A stretch of DNA of 64,000 bases from Tectiglobus diatomicola (GCA_039583345.1 JAZDSJ010000005.1:129378-193377), one strand, 5' to 3'; shown: positions 27,328 through 36,463, counted from the stretch's first letter. The notes: generated by a model not told the origin, from the letters alone. Made by a program: numbers and translations.

Positions 27328-28338
27328 CTAACTGTTTTTCTTAATCTCAGAGCGAACTAAATCTAGTAACTCTTGGGCAGGGATACCGCGTCGTTTGTTG
27401 TCTTCAACCCAAGCATCAGCTGCTGGGCCTGCGATTTTCTGACGAAAAGCTTCCAGATTTTTATCATCATATGTTATTTGTTCAACGTTCTTTTTACTAA
27501 GAAGAGGCCACCACTTACTCATTGTACTCTTTTTATAATTAGAGATGTAATGATTTATCGCTTCTCCAACAGAGCCTATGATGGCTTGACGTTCTGAATC
27601 GTCTAAAGAATTCATAGCATCAGTATTTACAACTACAGGACAATTTACAGTTCCAGGATTAAGATTTGTGGTCCACCACTTTACGATCTCAATCGTACCA
27701 AATGAAATATGAGCATGCGGAGCGAAGGCTATAGCTTTTATAACACCACTATCTAAAGCCTGACGCACCTCTGCCGCCCCCATGGACGTTGGAACTGCGC
27801 CAATAGCTCCCATGGCATTACCAATACCTCCAGTAGCACGAATACTCATTCCTTTAAAATCTTTTAAAGTTTTTGGCGGCTTACCTATGCCTGCAATATT
27901 ATATTGCGGCAAAGGTGTCGGCATGAGTAATGTCGCATTCCAGCGCGCCAAGTCTTTTTTAACAGCTGGATGTTTATATACAGCCATAGAAATTTGAGCT
28001 TCTTGTTCGAGAGAAGTTACACCTAAGAAAGGCAACTCTAAAACCGTAATTGACGGATTCTTATCTTCATGATAACTGGCACAAAATTGTGCCATTTCGA
28101 AAGCACCGAATGAAATATTGTCTAGGTTTTCCCTTGCTTTTGATAAGCCACCGTAGGATATCTTAAGTTTAAGTCTACCATCTGTTTTCTTTTCTACAAG
28201 TTCAGCAAGCTTATGAACATGTTCAGTAAAAGCACGGCGCTTTCCCCAAAGTGATACGTTCCATTCTGCTGTATATGCATTGGAAGCATACATGGCCAAC
28301 ATTACGAATGCTGATGCGCCTAAGAGAGTGCGAGCCAT
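27328..28338 (-). CDS. dctP: TRAP transporter substrate-binding protein (DctP family)
   Basis: 336 residues, secreted to the periplasm: the signal peptide 'LLGASAFVMLAMYASNAYTA' ends near residue 25. The mature part has the DctP pattern with 'LPFLGVTSLEQEAQI', 'IRATGGIGNAMGAIGA' with the conserved Arg that holds the carboxylate, and 'VPTSMGAAEVRQAL'. The substrate is a small carboxylic acid; C4-dicarboxylate is the default guess from the DctB/DctD neighbours. I choose the second of two adjacent ATGs (ending 28338) because GGAGG is 5 bases upstream of it and only 2 from the first. It precedes dctQ and dctM. Confidence 0.92.
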   Translation of the reverse strand: MARTLLGASAFVMLAMYASNAYTAEWNVSLWGKRRAFTEHVHKLAELVEKKTDGRLKLKISYGGLSKARENLDNISFGAFEMAQFCASYHEDKNPSITVLELPFLGVTSLEQEAQISMAVYKHPAVKKDLARWNATLLMPTPLPQYNIAGIGKPPKTLKDFKGMSIRATGGIGNAMGAIGAVPTSMGAAEVRQALDSGVIKAIAFAPHAHISFGTIEIVKWWTTNLNPGTVNCPVVVNTDAMNSLDDSERQAIIGSVGEAINHYISNYKKSTMSKWWPLLSKKNVEQITYDDKNLEAFRQKIAGPAADAWVEDNKRRGIPAQELLDLVRSEIKKNS

Positions 28339-28448
28339 CATTTCCTCCGTTGATCAGTTTTGAATCATTTTCTTGGACATAATACTGTTTAACTCACAGC
28401 CTGTAAGTGTGCACATGAAAAAATATGCCTGATACATAAAAAATGCAC

Positions 28449-28462
28449 TGCGGAAATCCGCA
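28449..28462. promoter_or_regulatory. Palindrome upstream of dctP, likely DctD operator
   Basis: A perfect inverted repeat TGCGGA-AA-TCCGCA lies about 110 bases upstream of dctP and just past the dctD stop. It resembles the two-fold sites bound by DctD upstream of dct transport genes in rhizobia (TGCGG-N4-CCGCA type, from memory). I found no GG-N10-GC sigma-54 promoter between it and dctP. Confidence 0.55.
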
Positions 28463-28544
28463 AGGTACAAAAATCTTGAGTGATTTTCCAAAATTGTCTG
28501 TCTATTTATTAAGTAATCTGCAGAAACTACGTTTTGAAACTTTT

Positions 28545-29852
28545 TTATAAAAGATCGTTTCTATTAAGACCCAACTTAACAACTTTCTCATTTAAAGTTC
28601 GGCGACCTATACCTAGTGCGTTCGCTGTTGCATCCATTTTACCGTTGTTAGCCTTGATTGCTTGGGCGATGAGTTGGCGTTCAAGTGCAGCAATTGCACT
28701 ACGTAATGTAGGTAGCATATTCGGTGTTTCCTCATTGATAGCAAGCGCAGATGCTACGGATGGATCTCCGCGCTTTACACCGAGCATCTGACGCTCTGCA
28801 ATGTTACGTAATTCGCGGACATTACCTGGCCAATTATAGGAGAGAAGTTGGGTCAAATCCGCTGCTGTTGGAATTGGTGGTTCCAGGTGATACACTTCAC
28901 CAAACGATGCCAAGAACTGCATGTGAAGCTCAGAAATATCGTTAGGACGATCACGTAACGGTGGAATAGTAAGCACCACTGTGCTGATCATAAAATAAAG
29001 TTCAGCACGTAACTGAGATGCATCCACCATAAGACGTAGGTTCTTTTCTGACGTTGAAATAACAGTTACAGTTCTGTTGACCGAGGATGCGTCTATGATA
29101 GGCTCTATTAAGCGAATTAATGCCGGCTGCATTGTCATATGGCATGCATCAAGATGATCTAGCAATAAAGTGCCACCTGTTTTTGTTAGAGACTGTAATT
29201 GTAATTCAAAGTGCTGCAAGCTTTCTTCATTAAGACGACTACATTGAAACACCATGAAAGTGCTATCGGGTTTGGCACGCATATCATGACAGGCTCGTGC
29301 AATAAGCTTTTTACTAGTGCCTGTTTCGCCAATTATTAGAAGAGGAGCGGTCGATGACTGTAAATTAATGAGTTCTTCACGAAGTGTCACTATAGATCTG
29401 CTGGAGCCAGGTAAAGCACGCTCAAGGCCAATCATTTCGCTTAAACGGCACTTAAGCTGATAGGCTTCACACCTAAGTCGATGCTGCTCAGCCGCATTAT
29501 TAAGTGTCTGTAGAAGCTGATGTGGGTCATATGGCTTGGCTACGAAACTAAAGGCACCATTATGGATTGCTTCAACTGCCATGGTGATGTCTCCATGAGC
29601 TGAAATTAATACAACAGGTGGAGATTGTGGGTCTTTTGTAAGTTTAGCCATAAAATCAAGTCCAGACATTCCAGGCATGCGAACATCTGTTACTACAGCT
29701 GATACTTTTGACAATTCGTTAGACTTAATTGCTGTCTCCGCACTATCGCTTAGGGTAACGTGCCAGCCAGTAGTTTCTAAAAGCTGTTTGAGTGAGTCAC
29801 GCATTGCAGGATCATCATCAACGACTAAGATGCGTTTACTAAAGTTGGTCAT
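28545..29852 (-). CDS. dctD: DctD-type response regulator with a degenerate AAA+ domain
   Basis: 435 residues from the ATG ending at 29852, one base beyond the dctB stop (TGAGATG) with GGAA upstream. A longer frame start at 29903 would overlap dctB. The receiver domain (about 5-120) has acidic 'VVDDDPAM', phospho-acceptor Asp56 in 'VVTDVRMPG' and Lys106. The AAA+ domain is altered: Walker A reads 'GETGTSKK' instead of GETGTGKE, the whole GAFTGA loop region is missing, and Walker B reads 'LLLDHLD'. The Fis-type HTH near the C-terminus ('ATANALGIGRRTLNEKV') is intact. It likely still binds DNA but not as a sigma-54 activator. Partner kinase is dctB. Confidence 0.9.
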   Translation of the reverse strand: MTNFSKRILVVDDDPAMRDSLKQLLETTGWHVTLSDSAETAIKSNELSKVSAVVTDVRMPGMSGLDFMAKLTKDPQSPPVVLISAHGDITMAVEAIHNGAFSFVAKPYDPHQLLQTLNNAAEQHRLRCEAYQLKCRLSEMIGLERALPGSSRSIVTLREELINLQSSTAPLLIIGETGTSKKLIARACHDMRAKPDSTFMVFQCSRLNEESLQHFELQLQSLTKTGGTLLLDHLDACHMTMQPALIRLIEPIIDASSVNRTVTVISTSEKNLRLMVDASQLRAELYFMISTVVLTIPPLRDRPNDISELHMQFLASFGEVYHLEPPIPTAADLTQLLSYNWPGNVRELRNIAERQMLGVKRGDPSVASALAINEETPNMLPTLRSAIAALERQLIAQAIKANNGKMDATANALGIGRRTLNEKVVKLGLNRNDLL

Positions 29853-29853
29853 C

Positions 29854-31659
29854 TCAGGTTCCATAGTTATCGCTAAGCGGAAGACGAACACAGAAGCAGG
29901 CACCTTTCGGCTCTATCGAAATAGCATCAAACGAACCGCCATGTTCTCGAATTATTGTAGATACTATCGCCAATCCAAGCCCAAGACCTTTGCCTGACTT
30001 TCGTGTTGTGAAAAATGGTTCTTGTAGATCTTTTAATGTTGTGCCTTTGAAACCTACACCAGTGTCTGTCACAGATATAATTGCTTGCTTGTCCTTCTTA
30101 GTTATTGACAACTTTATATAGCGCTGTGACTGGCCTTCAACTGCAGAGATTGCGTTTGTTATGAAATTAACAAGAACTTGCTCAATACGTAGGCGGTTAG
30201 CAGTGACAAATACAGATTGGCTACTGATATGGCTTTGAAATATTATTTCATGTGCCTTGATATCATGCTGTACGAGGCTTTCGACAGTGGCTTTTAAATC
30301 TCTTAAATCAAAAAGCTCTCGTTCTTGATCTGGGGATTGTGCGAAAAATCTAAGCTGTCTTGTAATGCCATCCATACGTTCTGAAATAGATTTCACATTC
30401 TTTAAGAAGGTGAACCCGTGTTTTGGTGTTGTTCTATTTCCAAGCTCTTCAGCTGCAATATAGGTTTTGAGTGCTGCAATAGGTTGACCAAGTTCGTGTG
30501 TAACAAAAGCTGCCAATTGACCAAGTGTAGCCAATTTATTTATCCGCTCTAGTTCTTCCTGAGCCGTTGCAAGTCGGCGCTCTATCAAGTTGCGCTCCGT
30601 TATTTCTGCTGAAAGTCTCGCATTAGCTTTTTCACTAGCTAAAAGTGCAATGCGGATACGATTAGAGCGGATAAACGCAGCCAGAGCAAGTAATGAAACG
30701 ATTAAAGTGCATACAATAATGCTGGTGGATATTGCACGTTCACTAGCCCTTTGTGTTGTAGCTAGTAAATGGATTTGCCACCTAGGTGTTTTTAATTCAG
30801 CTTGTGCGTATAAAAATGTTAATTGTTCGAATAAAATAGAATGAGGGTTAGTCTCGACCCACTTGGCTCGGTCAAGTTGGTGAAACCCATACTGACGACT
30901 TTTACGAAGTGCAATAAGTTTTTTTTCTGATAAAGTCTTTAAAGATTTGTAAAGCCAGCGCTCCCGAGATGCCAATACAACAATTCCATTTTGGTCAGAG
31001 ACAAGAATTTTATCATGACGACTTTGCCAGGTATTTTGTAAAGCTGTCATATCTAGTTTTAGTACAATTACACCAGATATGAGATTGTTTAAAGATCGTA
31101 CAGGTTCGGCGATAAAATATCCTGGACGTGAAGTTGTGGTGCCAACTGCAAAATACTGTCCTGTTTTTCCAGATTTAGCATCTGTAAAATACGGCCGAAA
31201 ACCGTAATTTTGACCTACAAACGTCGAAACTGCATCTGAGTTTGATGCTGCAATTGTGCGGCCGCTTAGATCTATAAGAAATATCGCCTCAAGGCCTGCT
31301 TTGTGAGCATAATCCTTCAAGCGCGTATTGAGTTCTTTAATTTTACTACCATCAATCCCTGCAATAATCCGAGGATCTCTTGAAAGGATATAAGGAAGCT
31401 GTTGATAACGTTCTAAAAAGCTTTCAAGAGTAGCTCGATAAAATATTGCGCGGGCAACGACTCGTCCGTGCTCAAGTTTAACGAAATAATCATACGCGCC
31501 ACAGTAAATAGATACAATTAGCACACATATAAAAAATATCGTTGCGAGCCATTTGACATGAAACATACGAAGTCTTGTAAATTCACGTTTGATTAATCCA
31601 TTAGCGCCAACGTGGTTCACCAAAGTACAGTATGCAGCTCTTAAGTTATTTGGTTTCAT
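29854..31659 (-). CDS. dctB: DctB-type sensor histidine kinase
   Basis: 601 residues in the inner membrane. Two spans flank a periplasmic PAS-like (Cache) sensor: near 35-57 ('LATIFFICVLIVSIYCGAY') and near 312-330 ('AISTSIIVCTLIVSLLALAA'). The sensor carries 'IFLIDLSGRTIAASN' and 'GQNYGFRPYF', as in C4-dicarboxylate-binding DctB. A short coiled region leads to the H box 'FVTHELGQPIAALKTYI' (His near residue 390) and an HATPase domain with 'FITNAISA', 'VTDTGVGFKG' and 'GKGLGLGLAIV'. All catalytic boxes look intact. First gene of the dctBDPQM run; the stop touches dctD. Confidence 0.93.
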   Translation of the reverse strand: MKPNNLRAAYCTLVNHVGANGLIKREFTRLRMFHVKWLATIFFICVLIVSIYCGAYDYFVKLEHGRVVARAIFYRATLESFLERYQQLPYILSRDPRIIAGIDGSKIKELNTRLKDYAHKAGLEAIFLIDLSGRTIAASNSDAVSTFVGQNYGFRPYFTDAKSGKTGQYFAVGTTTSRPGYFIAEPVRSLNNLISGVIVLKLDMTALQNTWQSRHDKILVSDQNGIVVLASRERWLYKSLKTLSEKKLIALRKSRQYGFHQLDRAKWVETNPHSILFEQLTFLYAQAELKTPRWQIHLLATTQRASERAISTSIIVCTLIVSLLALAAFIRSNRIRIALLASEKANARLSAEITERNLIERRLATAQEELERINKLATLGQLAAFVTHELGQPIAALKTYIAAEELGNRTTPKHGFTFLKNVKSISERMDGITRQLRFFAQSPDQERELFDLRDLKATVESLVQHDIKAHEIIFQSHISSQSVFVTANRLRIEQVLVNFITNAISAVEGQSQRYIKLSITKKDKQAIISVTDTGVGFKGTTLKDLQEPFFTTRKSGKGLGLGLAIVSTIIREHGGSFDAISIEPKGACFCVRLPLSDNYGT

Positions 31660-32509
31660 CTTAACTAGTTAAACGTCCCGATGGGATTTTGGTAAAGTTT
31701 GAACATTTGTTGCTTAGGAGTTACTAACAGTCTTTTTACTTTTGCAGATACTATGACAAGACACATAGTACACTCTTGATACAAATCGAATAAAGATTGA
31801 ATACATTTACAACTTTATTCAATGATATTAATGTTTGAGCTATTAATAATGTACATGCTTACTATTTGTGACACTAATTTCTTCGCAACAGATTTAACCT
31901 ATGAGAGATATCTATAATTCTATTTTTTTGTACGTTCTTTAAAAGACCTGATGCTACACCTGTTCTCAGTATATGAATTTTTTATTGAACTCCAGTTGTG
32001 AGGATCTGTATTTACAGATAACATCAAACATGTATTATTTTCAGTTGTAACTAGGTTTAATTCCAACCAAAGAATAGCTGATCTAGGATGTCGTAGTATA
32101 GTTATGGCGGGTTCATTAGAGCTATCAGCACCAGTACAGGTATACGAAAATAGTATGAAGACGCGTGAAATTTAAGTCGTGTAAACTACGTATCTATGCT
32201 ATGTGCCCTCTAGATCTTTCCATAATGTCTCAGAAATGAATCTGATTTGTTTTACACTTACACATAAATAATAATTCGATGATTGAGTTTTATATTTATA
32301 AATAAATTCTGCTCTGCTTAGATAGCTGATTTTATTTACTAATTTCCACAAATATCTTGTATAGCAAGGTATAGCCCAACGGATTTACTAATCTAAAGTA
32401 TAATCTACAGATGACAGTCATAATATCAATGAACTCTTGGCCAGCCCTCAAGGCAGTAAGTCCTATAAAACTAACCGAGAACATTGACTTTCACTAGAGC
32501 TATACTTAA
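31660..32509. other. Gap between dctB and the small ORF near gcrA
   Basis: About 850 AT-rich bases with no recognisable coding or RNA gene. It should hold the dctB promoter at its left edge. Confidence 0.5.
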
Positions 32510-32662
32510 ATGAATATTTCTCCATTCTTGAGCAAACATACTATTTTAGAATTACTTAAGGAACAATCTGACCACCAATCAAATCTACATACAGAGCATG
32601 TTGCGCCTAAGGCTCTCACAAAACGAAAAAATCCAATCGTTGATTACGGTAATTTTAGTTAA
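32510..32662 (+). CDS. Possible 50-residue small protein convergent with gcrA
   Basis: A continuous ORF of 50 codons, ATG at 32510 to TAA at 32662, with a polar, helix-prone product ('LSKHTILELLKEQSDHQSN' then a basic 'KALTKRKNP'). It is less AT-rich than the gap around it. No family is recognised and the Shine-Dalgarno is weak. It ends 8 bases from the gcrA stop on the other strand. It could be a real small gene, a fragment of a lost gene, or chance. Confidence 0.3.
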   Translation: MNISPFLSKHTILELLKEQSDHQSNLHTEHVAPKALTKRKNPIVDYGNFS

Positions 32663-32670
32663 TAAAAATG

Positions 32671-33231
32671 CTAAGCATCAACTATCTCAGAATTAGCATC
32701 ATTTTGCCGGATTGATATGTTTTGATCCTTAACTGAGCCTAGTTTGCGCTTTCGTGATTGTGGTACATGGAATGCGCGCTTGCTGTGATGCTCACAATAA
32801 GGTAGACCGGGAACCCTCTCTGCGTTGCAAAAATGAAACTCAGGCGTTTGTGGATCGCCTATTGGCCAACGGCAACTATTTTCTGTCAAATCTTGAAGTG
32901 ATTTGCGTTCTTCGATAGGAATCTCAATATCTTCTGTGGGTGCAGAATAGGGCTCAGCATCACCTATGCGATCATAAAAAGATTTTAACATAAAATTTTC
33001 AGGCTTGGGAAGCTTTGCTTTGTTTACACGTTTAGTAGTGACAACCTGCCTCCGAGGACGAGAAGATTTTAATCGATTAGTTGTTGTGCGACCGGACAAC
33101 CCTAGCCGGTGCACCTTTCCGATCACGGCATTACGAGTAATGCCTCCTAAACGTCCAGCAATCTGGCTGGCACTTAGCCCTTCACTCCAGTATTTTTTAA
33201 GAAGTTCGACACGTTCATCGGTCCAAGACAT
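32671..33231 (-). CDS. gcrA: Cell-cycle regulator GcrA
   Basis: 186 residues. The N-terminal HTH ('MSWTDERVELLKKYWSEG' and 'GITRNAVIGKVHRLGLSGR') binds DNA carrying GANTC methylation, and the C-terminal module with 'CRWPIGDPQTPEFHFC' and 'LPYCEHH' is the part that contacts RNA polymerase sigma-70 in Caulobacter. Both modules are intact, joined by a linker of about 80 residues. GcrA usually works with the methyltransferase CcrM to time transcription with replication. It stands alone between gaps, divergent from argD. Its presence supports an alphaproteobacterial origin and suggests cell-cycle control is retained. Confidence 0.96.
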   Translation of the reverse strand: MSWTDERVELLKKYWSEGLSASQIAGRLGGITRNAVIGKVHRLGLSGRTTTNRLKSSRPRRQVVTTKRVNKAKLPKPENFMLKSFYDRIGDAEPYSAPTEDIEIPIEERKSLQDLTENSCRWPIGDPQTPEFHFCNAERVPGLPYCEHHSKRAFHVPQSRKRKLGSVKDQNISIRQNDANSEIVDA

Positions 33232-34116
33232 GTATCTGGCCCTCTCATGTAGTAAATTGCGTGAGTAAGAATATGTATTGGCACGCAGTTGTTCTTATCT
33301 AATTGCAAAATGTTAATGGCGAGCGAATGTTTGTAGTACACTTTTAATATAAGTCGCCGACTAATTATCCAAAAACTCGTTTACCAACCTTATTAAAGAG
33401 ATCAATTTTGATCTGTAATTCATAAACAGCATTCACTTGGATATAAGTTTCTTAATACTGCTCATCTGTAGAGTTAATCCAATCAGATTATTAATTTACG
33501 TTAAGACCTGACAGACAGACAGCACAAGTTGTAGAATGTCGAAATTTGCTTATAAACACAGGTAGTGGTAAAAAAAACACTGCATAACTTTTATTCTGTG
33601 TATTTTTTCTGAAAAGTAAAAATAAAATCTTGACACTTTCTGAGTAAAATCTCGCTCAAGTTTTGTGAGTAATGACGATTATTAATAACATAAATGCTAA
33701 ATATTATTTGTTATATGAACATTATGTTACTTGTTTTTTCGGGCTTGGAAGTAATATTGTAAATTAAACTTGAGTTATTAAATTTTGCTGCAATCTTCTA
33801 ATTATCTTGGCTAAATTTAATGCAAGTATTCTTAGTCAACGTCAATTGAATTTAGAATCCTTAACTGGATTAAAGTTTTCTAGTGATCTTAAATTAAGTT
33901 ATCGACTATTACGAAGTTAATGCTTTATAGTACCTAGTTTTACGAATTGTTTTCAATAGATAGCAATGCCTCGATTTAGTTATGTATCTTTTACGCAGTC
34001 GAGCTAGTTTTAAATAAATTAATAAATGCCTAAAGATCAGTAAAAAGTTTTCGTTTATGCTAATTAAAGAAAACTAGAGATTTCTGACTTGATTTTTTCA
34101 TGGGGCGTTTGCAGCG

Positions 34117-34145
34117 TTGACAGAGTACATTTCCGGCAATAGCAT
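34117..34145 (+). promoter_or_regulatory. Candidate sigma-70 promoter for argD-argF
   Basis: TTGACA at 34117-34122, a 17-base spacer and TAGCAT at 34140-34145. A transcript would begin near 34152, directly at the hairpin at 34153-34175. Confidence 0.5.
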
Positions 34146-34152
34146 AAAAGTT

Positions 34153-34184
34153 AAGTCGCTTTTTTAAAGCGACTTTTTTGGTTT
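34153..34184 (+). terminator. Terminator-like hairpin between the argD promoter and gene
   Basis: A perfect 10-bp stem, AAGTCGCTTT (34153-34162) with AAAGCGACTT (34166-34175), 3-base loop, followed by TTTTGGTTTT. It has the form of a Rho-independent terminator but no plus-strand gene precedes it. It lies about 20 bases ahead of the argD Shine-Dalgarno (AGGAG at 34194-34198). Confidence 0.6.
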
Positions 34185-34205
34185 TGTAATTTCAGGAGTA
34201 GACTC

Positions 34206-35417
34206 ATGGCTGAGATGCTAAAGGATGGTCCTCATCCTGCCGTGATGAGCACCTATCAGCGAGCAAATATTATGTTTGAACGTGGTGAAGGTGCCTGGCT
34301 TATTACAAAAAATGGTGATCGATATCTCGATTTTACCAGTGGTATAGCCGTCAATACATTCGGTCATGCTGATCATGATCTTGCTCAGGTGTTAACAGAT
34401 CAAGCTCGAAAGCTATGGCATACATCAAATCTTTATCGTATTGAAGATCAGGAACGGTTAGCTAGATTATTATGTGAGCATTCGTTTGCCGACTCCGTTT
34501 TTTTTTGTAACTCCGGTGCAGAAGCGTGCGAAGGTGCTGTAAAACTTGTGCGCAGGTATCATTTTCAAAAGGGTGCTCCACAGCGAAATCGTATTATAAC
34601 TTTTGAAGGCAGTTTTCACGGCCGTACCTTGGCAATGATTGCAGGTAGCGGTAATCCCAAGTATATTGAGGGCTTTAGTCCTCAAGTTTCTGGTTTTGAT
34701 ATTGTACCGTTTGCATGTCACGATGCTGTGAAAGCTGCAATCAATGATGAAACAGCAGCGATCATGATTGAACCCGTGATGGGTGAAGGTGGCATCCGTG
34801 TGGTTCCAAAGCAATGTTTAAAGGGGCTAAGAGAGCTTTGCGATGCCCATGGTCTCCTTCTCATTTTAGACGAGGTGCAGACAGGTGCTGGCCGCAGTGG
34901 TAAATTATTTGCTCATGAGTGGGTAGAAATACAGCCCGACGTGATGGCAATTGCGAAAGGTATCGGTGGTGGCTTTCCTGTAGGGGCCATTTTGGCGACT
35001 GAAGAGGCTGCCAAGGCTATGGTGCCAGGAACACATGGTTCAACTTTTGGTGGTAATCCCTTAGCAATGGCAGTTGGCTGCGCTGTGATAGAAAAGCTTA
35101 TGGCTCCTGAATTTTTAGCTGACGTATGTCATAAGGGACTACTCTTACGTCAACTTTTACTATGCCTTAAAGATTTATTTCCTAACATTATTGAAGAGGT
35201 TCGAGGACTTGGACTTCTAACTGGAGTTAGGTTAAAAGTTCCGGTTGCTGATATGGTTGGAGCTTGCTTGTCCGAGAAACTTTTGACTGTTGGTGCAGGA
35301 GATAATGTTATGCGTTTGATTCCACCTCTTAACATTACGGATATCGAGCTACACGACGCAGCAGAACGCCTAAATATGGCTTGTGTGCGTATCGGATCTT
35401 ATACGTTCTCCAATTAG
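34206..35417 (+). CDS. argD: Acetylornithine aminotransferase
   Basis: PLP enzyme of arginine synthesis (and possibly succinyl-diaminopimelate transamination for lysine). 403 residues with 'SGIAVNTFGHAD', 'FCNSGAEACEGAVKLVRRY', 'FEGSFHGRTLAM', the PLP-contacting 'LILDEVQTGAGRSG', and the Schiff-base Lys in 'VMAIAKGIGGGFPVGA' (about residue 250). Length is normal. AGGAG lies upstream of the ATG. Followed at once by argF on the same strand, the standard alphaproteobacterial pair, and preceded by a promoter and a terminator-like hairpin. Confidence 0.97.
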   Translation: MAEMLKDGPHPAVMSTYQRANIMFERGEGAWLITKNGDRYLDFTSGIAVNTFGHADHDLAQVLTDQARKLWHTSNLYRIEDQERLARLLCEHSFADSVFFCNSGAEACEGAVKLVRRYHFQKGAPQRNRIITFEGSFHGRTLAMIAGSGNPKYIEGFSPQVSGFDIVPFACHDAVKAAINDETAAIMIEPVMGEGGIRVVPKQCLKGLRELCDAHGLLLILDEVQTGAGRSGKLFAHEWVEIQPDVMAIAKGIGGGFPVGAILATEEAAKAMVPGTHGSTFGGNPLAMAVGCAVIEKLMAPEFLADVCHKGLLLRQLLLCLKDLFPNIIEEVRGLGLLTGVRLKVPVADMVGACLSEKLLTVGAGDNVMRLIPPLNITDIELHDAAERLNMACVRIGSYTFSN

Positions 35418-35465
35418 TGATTGTGGATTTTACATACAACTGAAATTTGCGGGGCAGCATCTGAA

Positions 35466-36392
35466 ATGAAACTTCGCCATTTTTTGGATATTCACGAGCT
35501 TTCAAGTAATACCTTGCGTGCTATTATTGATAATGCGCATACAATGAAATCTGCAGGTAAAAAAGTCCCTTATCAACTACGGCCCGATGGCATCGAAGAT
35601 GATATTCTGTTGATGATTTTCGAAAAGCCATCAACAAGAACACGTATTTCCTTCGATGTTGCAATGCGCCAACTTGGCGGACAGACTATTGTAATTAACA
35701 GTAGTGATCTGCAGTTAGGACGCGGTGAGACTGTTGCAGATACGGCTAAGGTGTTATCAAGGTATGGTGATGCTATTATGTTACGTGCAAAATCACATAA
35801 TACTCTGCAAGAATTAGCTCAATATGCGGAAATTCCAATTATTAATGGCCTTACAGATCATAGTCATCCCTGCCAGATTATAGCAGACATCATGACTTTT
35901 GAAGAAGCACATGGGAGTATTGTCGGGCGAATAGTTACCTGGGTTGGTGATGCTAATAATGTTGCGGTTTCGTGGATACATGCTGCGGCCATGCTTGGTT
36001 TTAGCTTACGTATAGCATGTCCAGAACAAATGAGGCCGCAGCAGGATGTTATGAATTTTATTAGCCAATCCTCTGCAGACATTTTAATAATGGATGATCC
36101 TTCAAAGGCCGTTATCAATTCCGACTGCATTGTTACCGACACATGGGTTTCTATGGGGCAGACAGATGAGAGAAATCGTAAGAAAGTTCTCACACCATAC
36201 TCTGTAACCCAAGAATTAATGACGAAAGCTCGTCCGAGAGCAATCTTTATGCATTGTCTTCCGGCCTATCGTGGTGATGAAGTTAGTGCTGACATTATAG
36301 ACGGCACTCAATCTGTTGTTTTCGATGAAGCAGAAAACAGATTGCACGCACAAAAAGCCATATTAGCATGGTGTTTAGGAGGGGCAGGCTGA
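35466..36392 (+). CDS. argF: Ornithine carbamoyltransferase
   Basis: Makes citrulline from ornithine and carbamoyl phosphate. The carbamoyl-phosphate loop is 'FEKPSTRTRISFDV', the second site includes 'HPCQIIAD', the ornithine site 'VTDTWVSMGQ', and the closing 'HCLPAYRGDEV' is intact. I start at ATG 35466 ('MKLRHFLDI', 308 residues) since homologues begin with this text; the frame is open 15 codons further upstream and the Shine-Dalgarno is not distinctive. It lies about 50 bases after argD. In relatives hslO often follows; here it does not. Confidence 0.96.
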   Translation: MKLRHFLDIHELSSNTLRAIIDNAHTMKSAGKKVPYQLRPDGIEDDILLMIFEKPSTRTRISFDVAMRQLGGQTIVINSSDLQLGRGETVADTAKVLSRYGDAIMLRAKSHNTLQELAQYAEIPIINGLTDHSHPCQIIADIMTFEEAHGSIVGRIVTWVGDANNVAVSWIHAAAMLGFSLRIACPEQMRPQQDVMNFISQSSADILIMDDPSKAVINSDCIVTDTWVSMGQTDERNRKKVLTPYSVTQELMTKARPRAIFMHCLPAYRGDEVSADIIDGTQSVVFDEAENRLHAQKAILAWCLGGAG

Positions 36393-36442
36393 TAAAGAGA
36401 ACACGGGAATAGGAGTGTCAAATGTTTGTTTCGGGAATTGAT

Positions 36443-36463
36443 CGTGATTGAACTTCAATCACG
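36443..36463. repeat. Perfect inverted repeat between argF and dnaG
   Basis: CGTGATTGAA and TTCAATCACG flank a single C. As RNA it would form an 8-bp stem with a 5-base loop; as DNA it is a near-perfect two-fold site. The tail has only a short T run, so it is not a convincing terminator. It could end argDF or be a protein-binding site upstream of dnaG. Confidence 0.45.

Larger units (their letters stand above)
33232..34205. other. 970-base divergent gap between gcrA and argD
   Basis: AT-rich and without a gene. The right edge holds the argD promoter and leader hairpin. A short GACA repeat occurs at about 33509-33522. The gcrA promoter must be at the left edge but I could not place it. Confidence 0.5.

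Noticed and set aside
36422..36450. Nine-codon ORF after argF with a good AGGAG site, as an hslO remnant
   Set aside because: The few residues show no resemblance to the Hsp33 N-terminus and the ORF ends immediately; the ribosome site may be coincidental.
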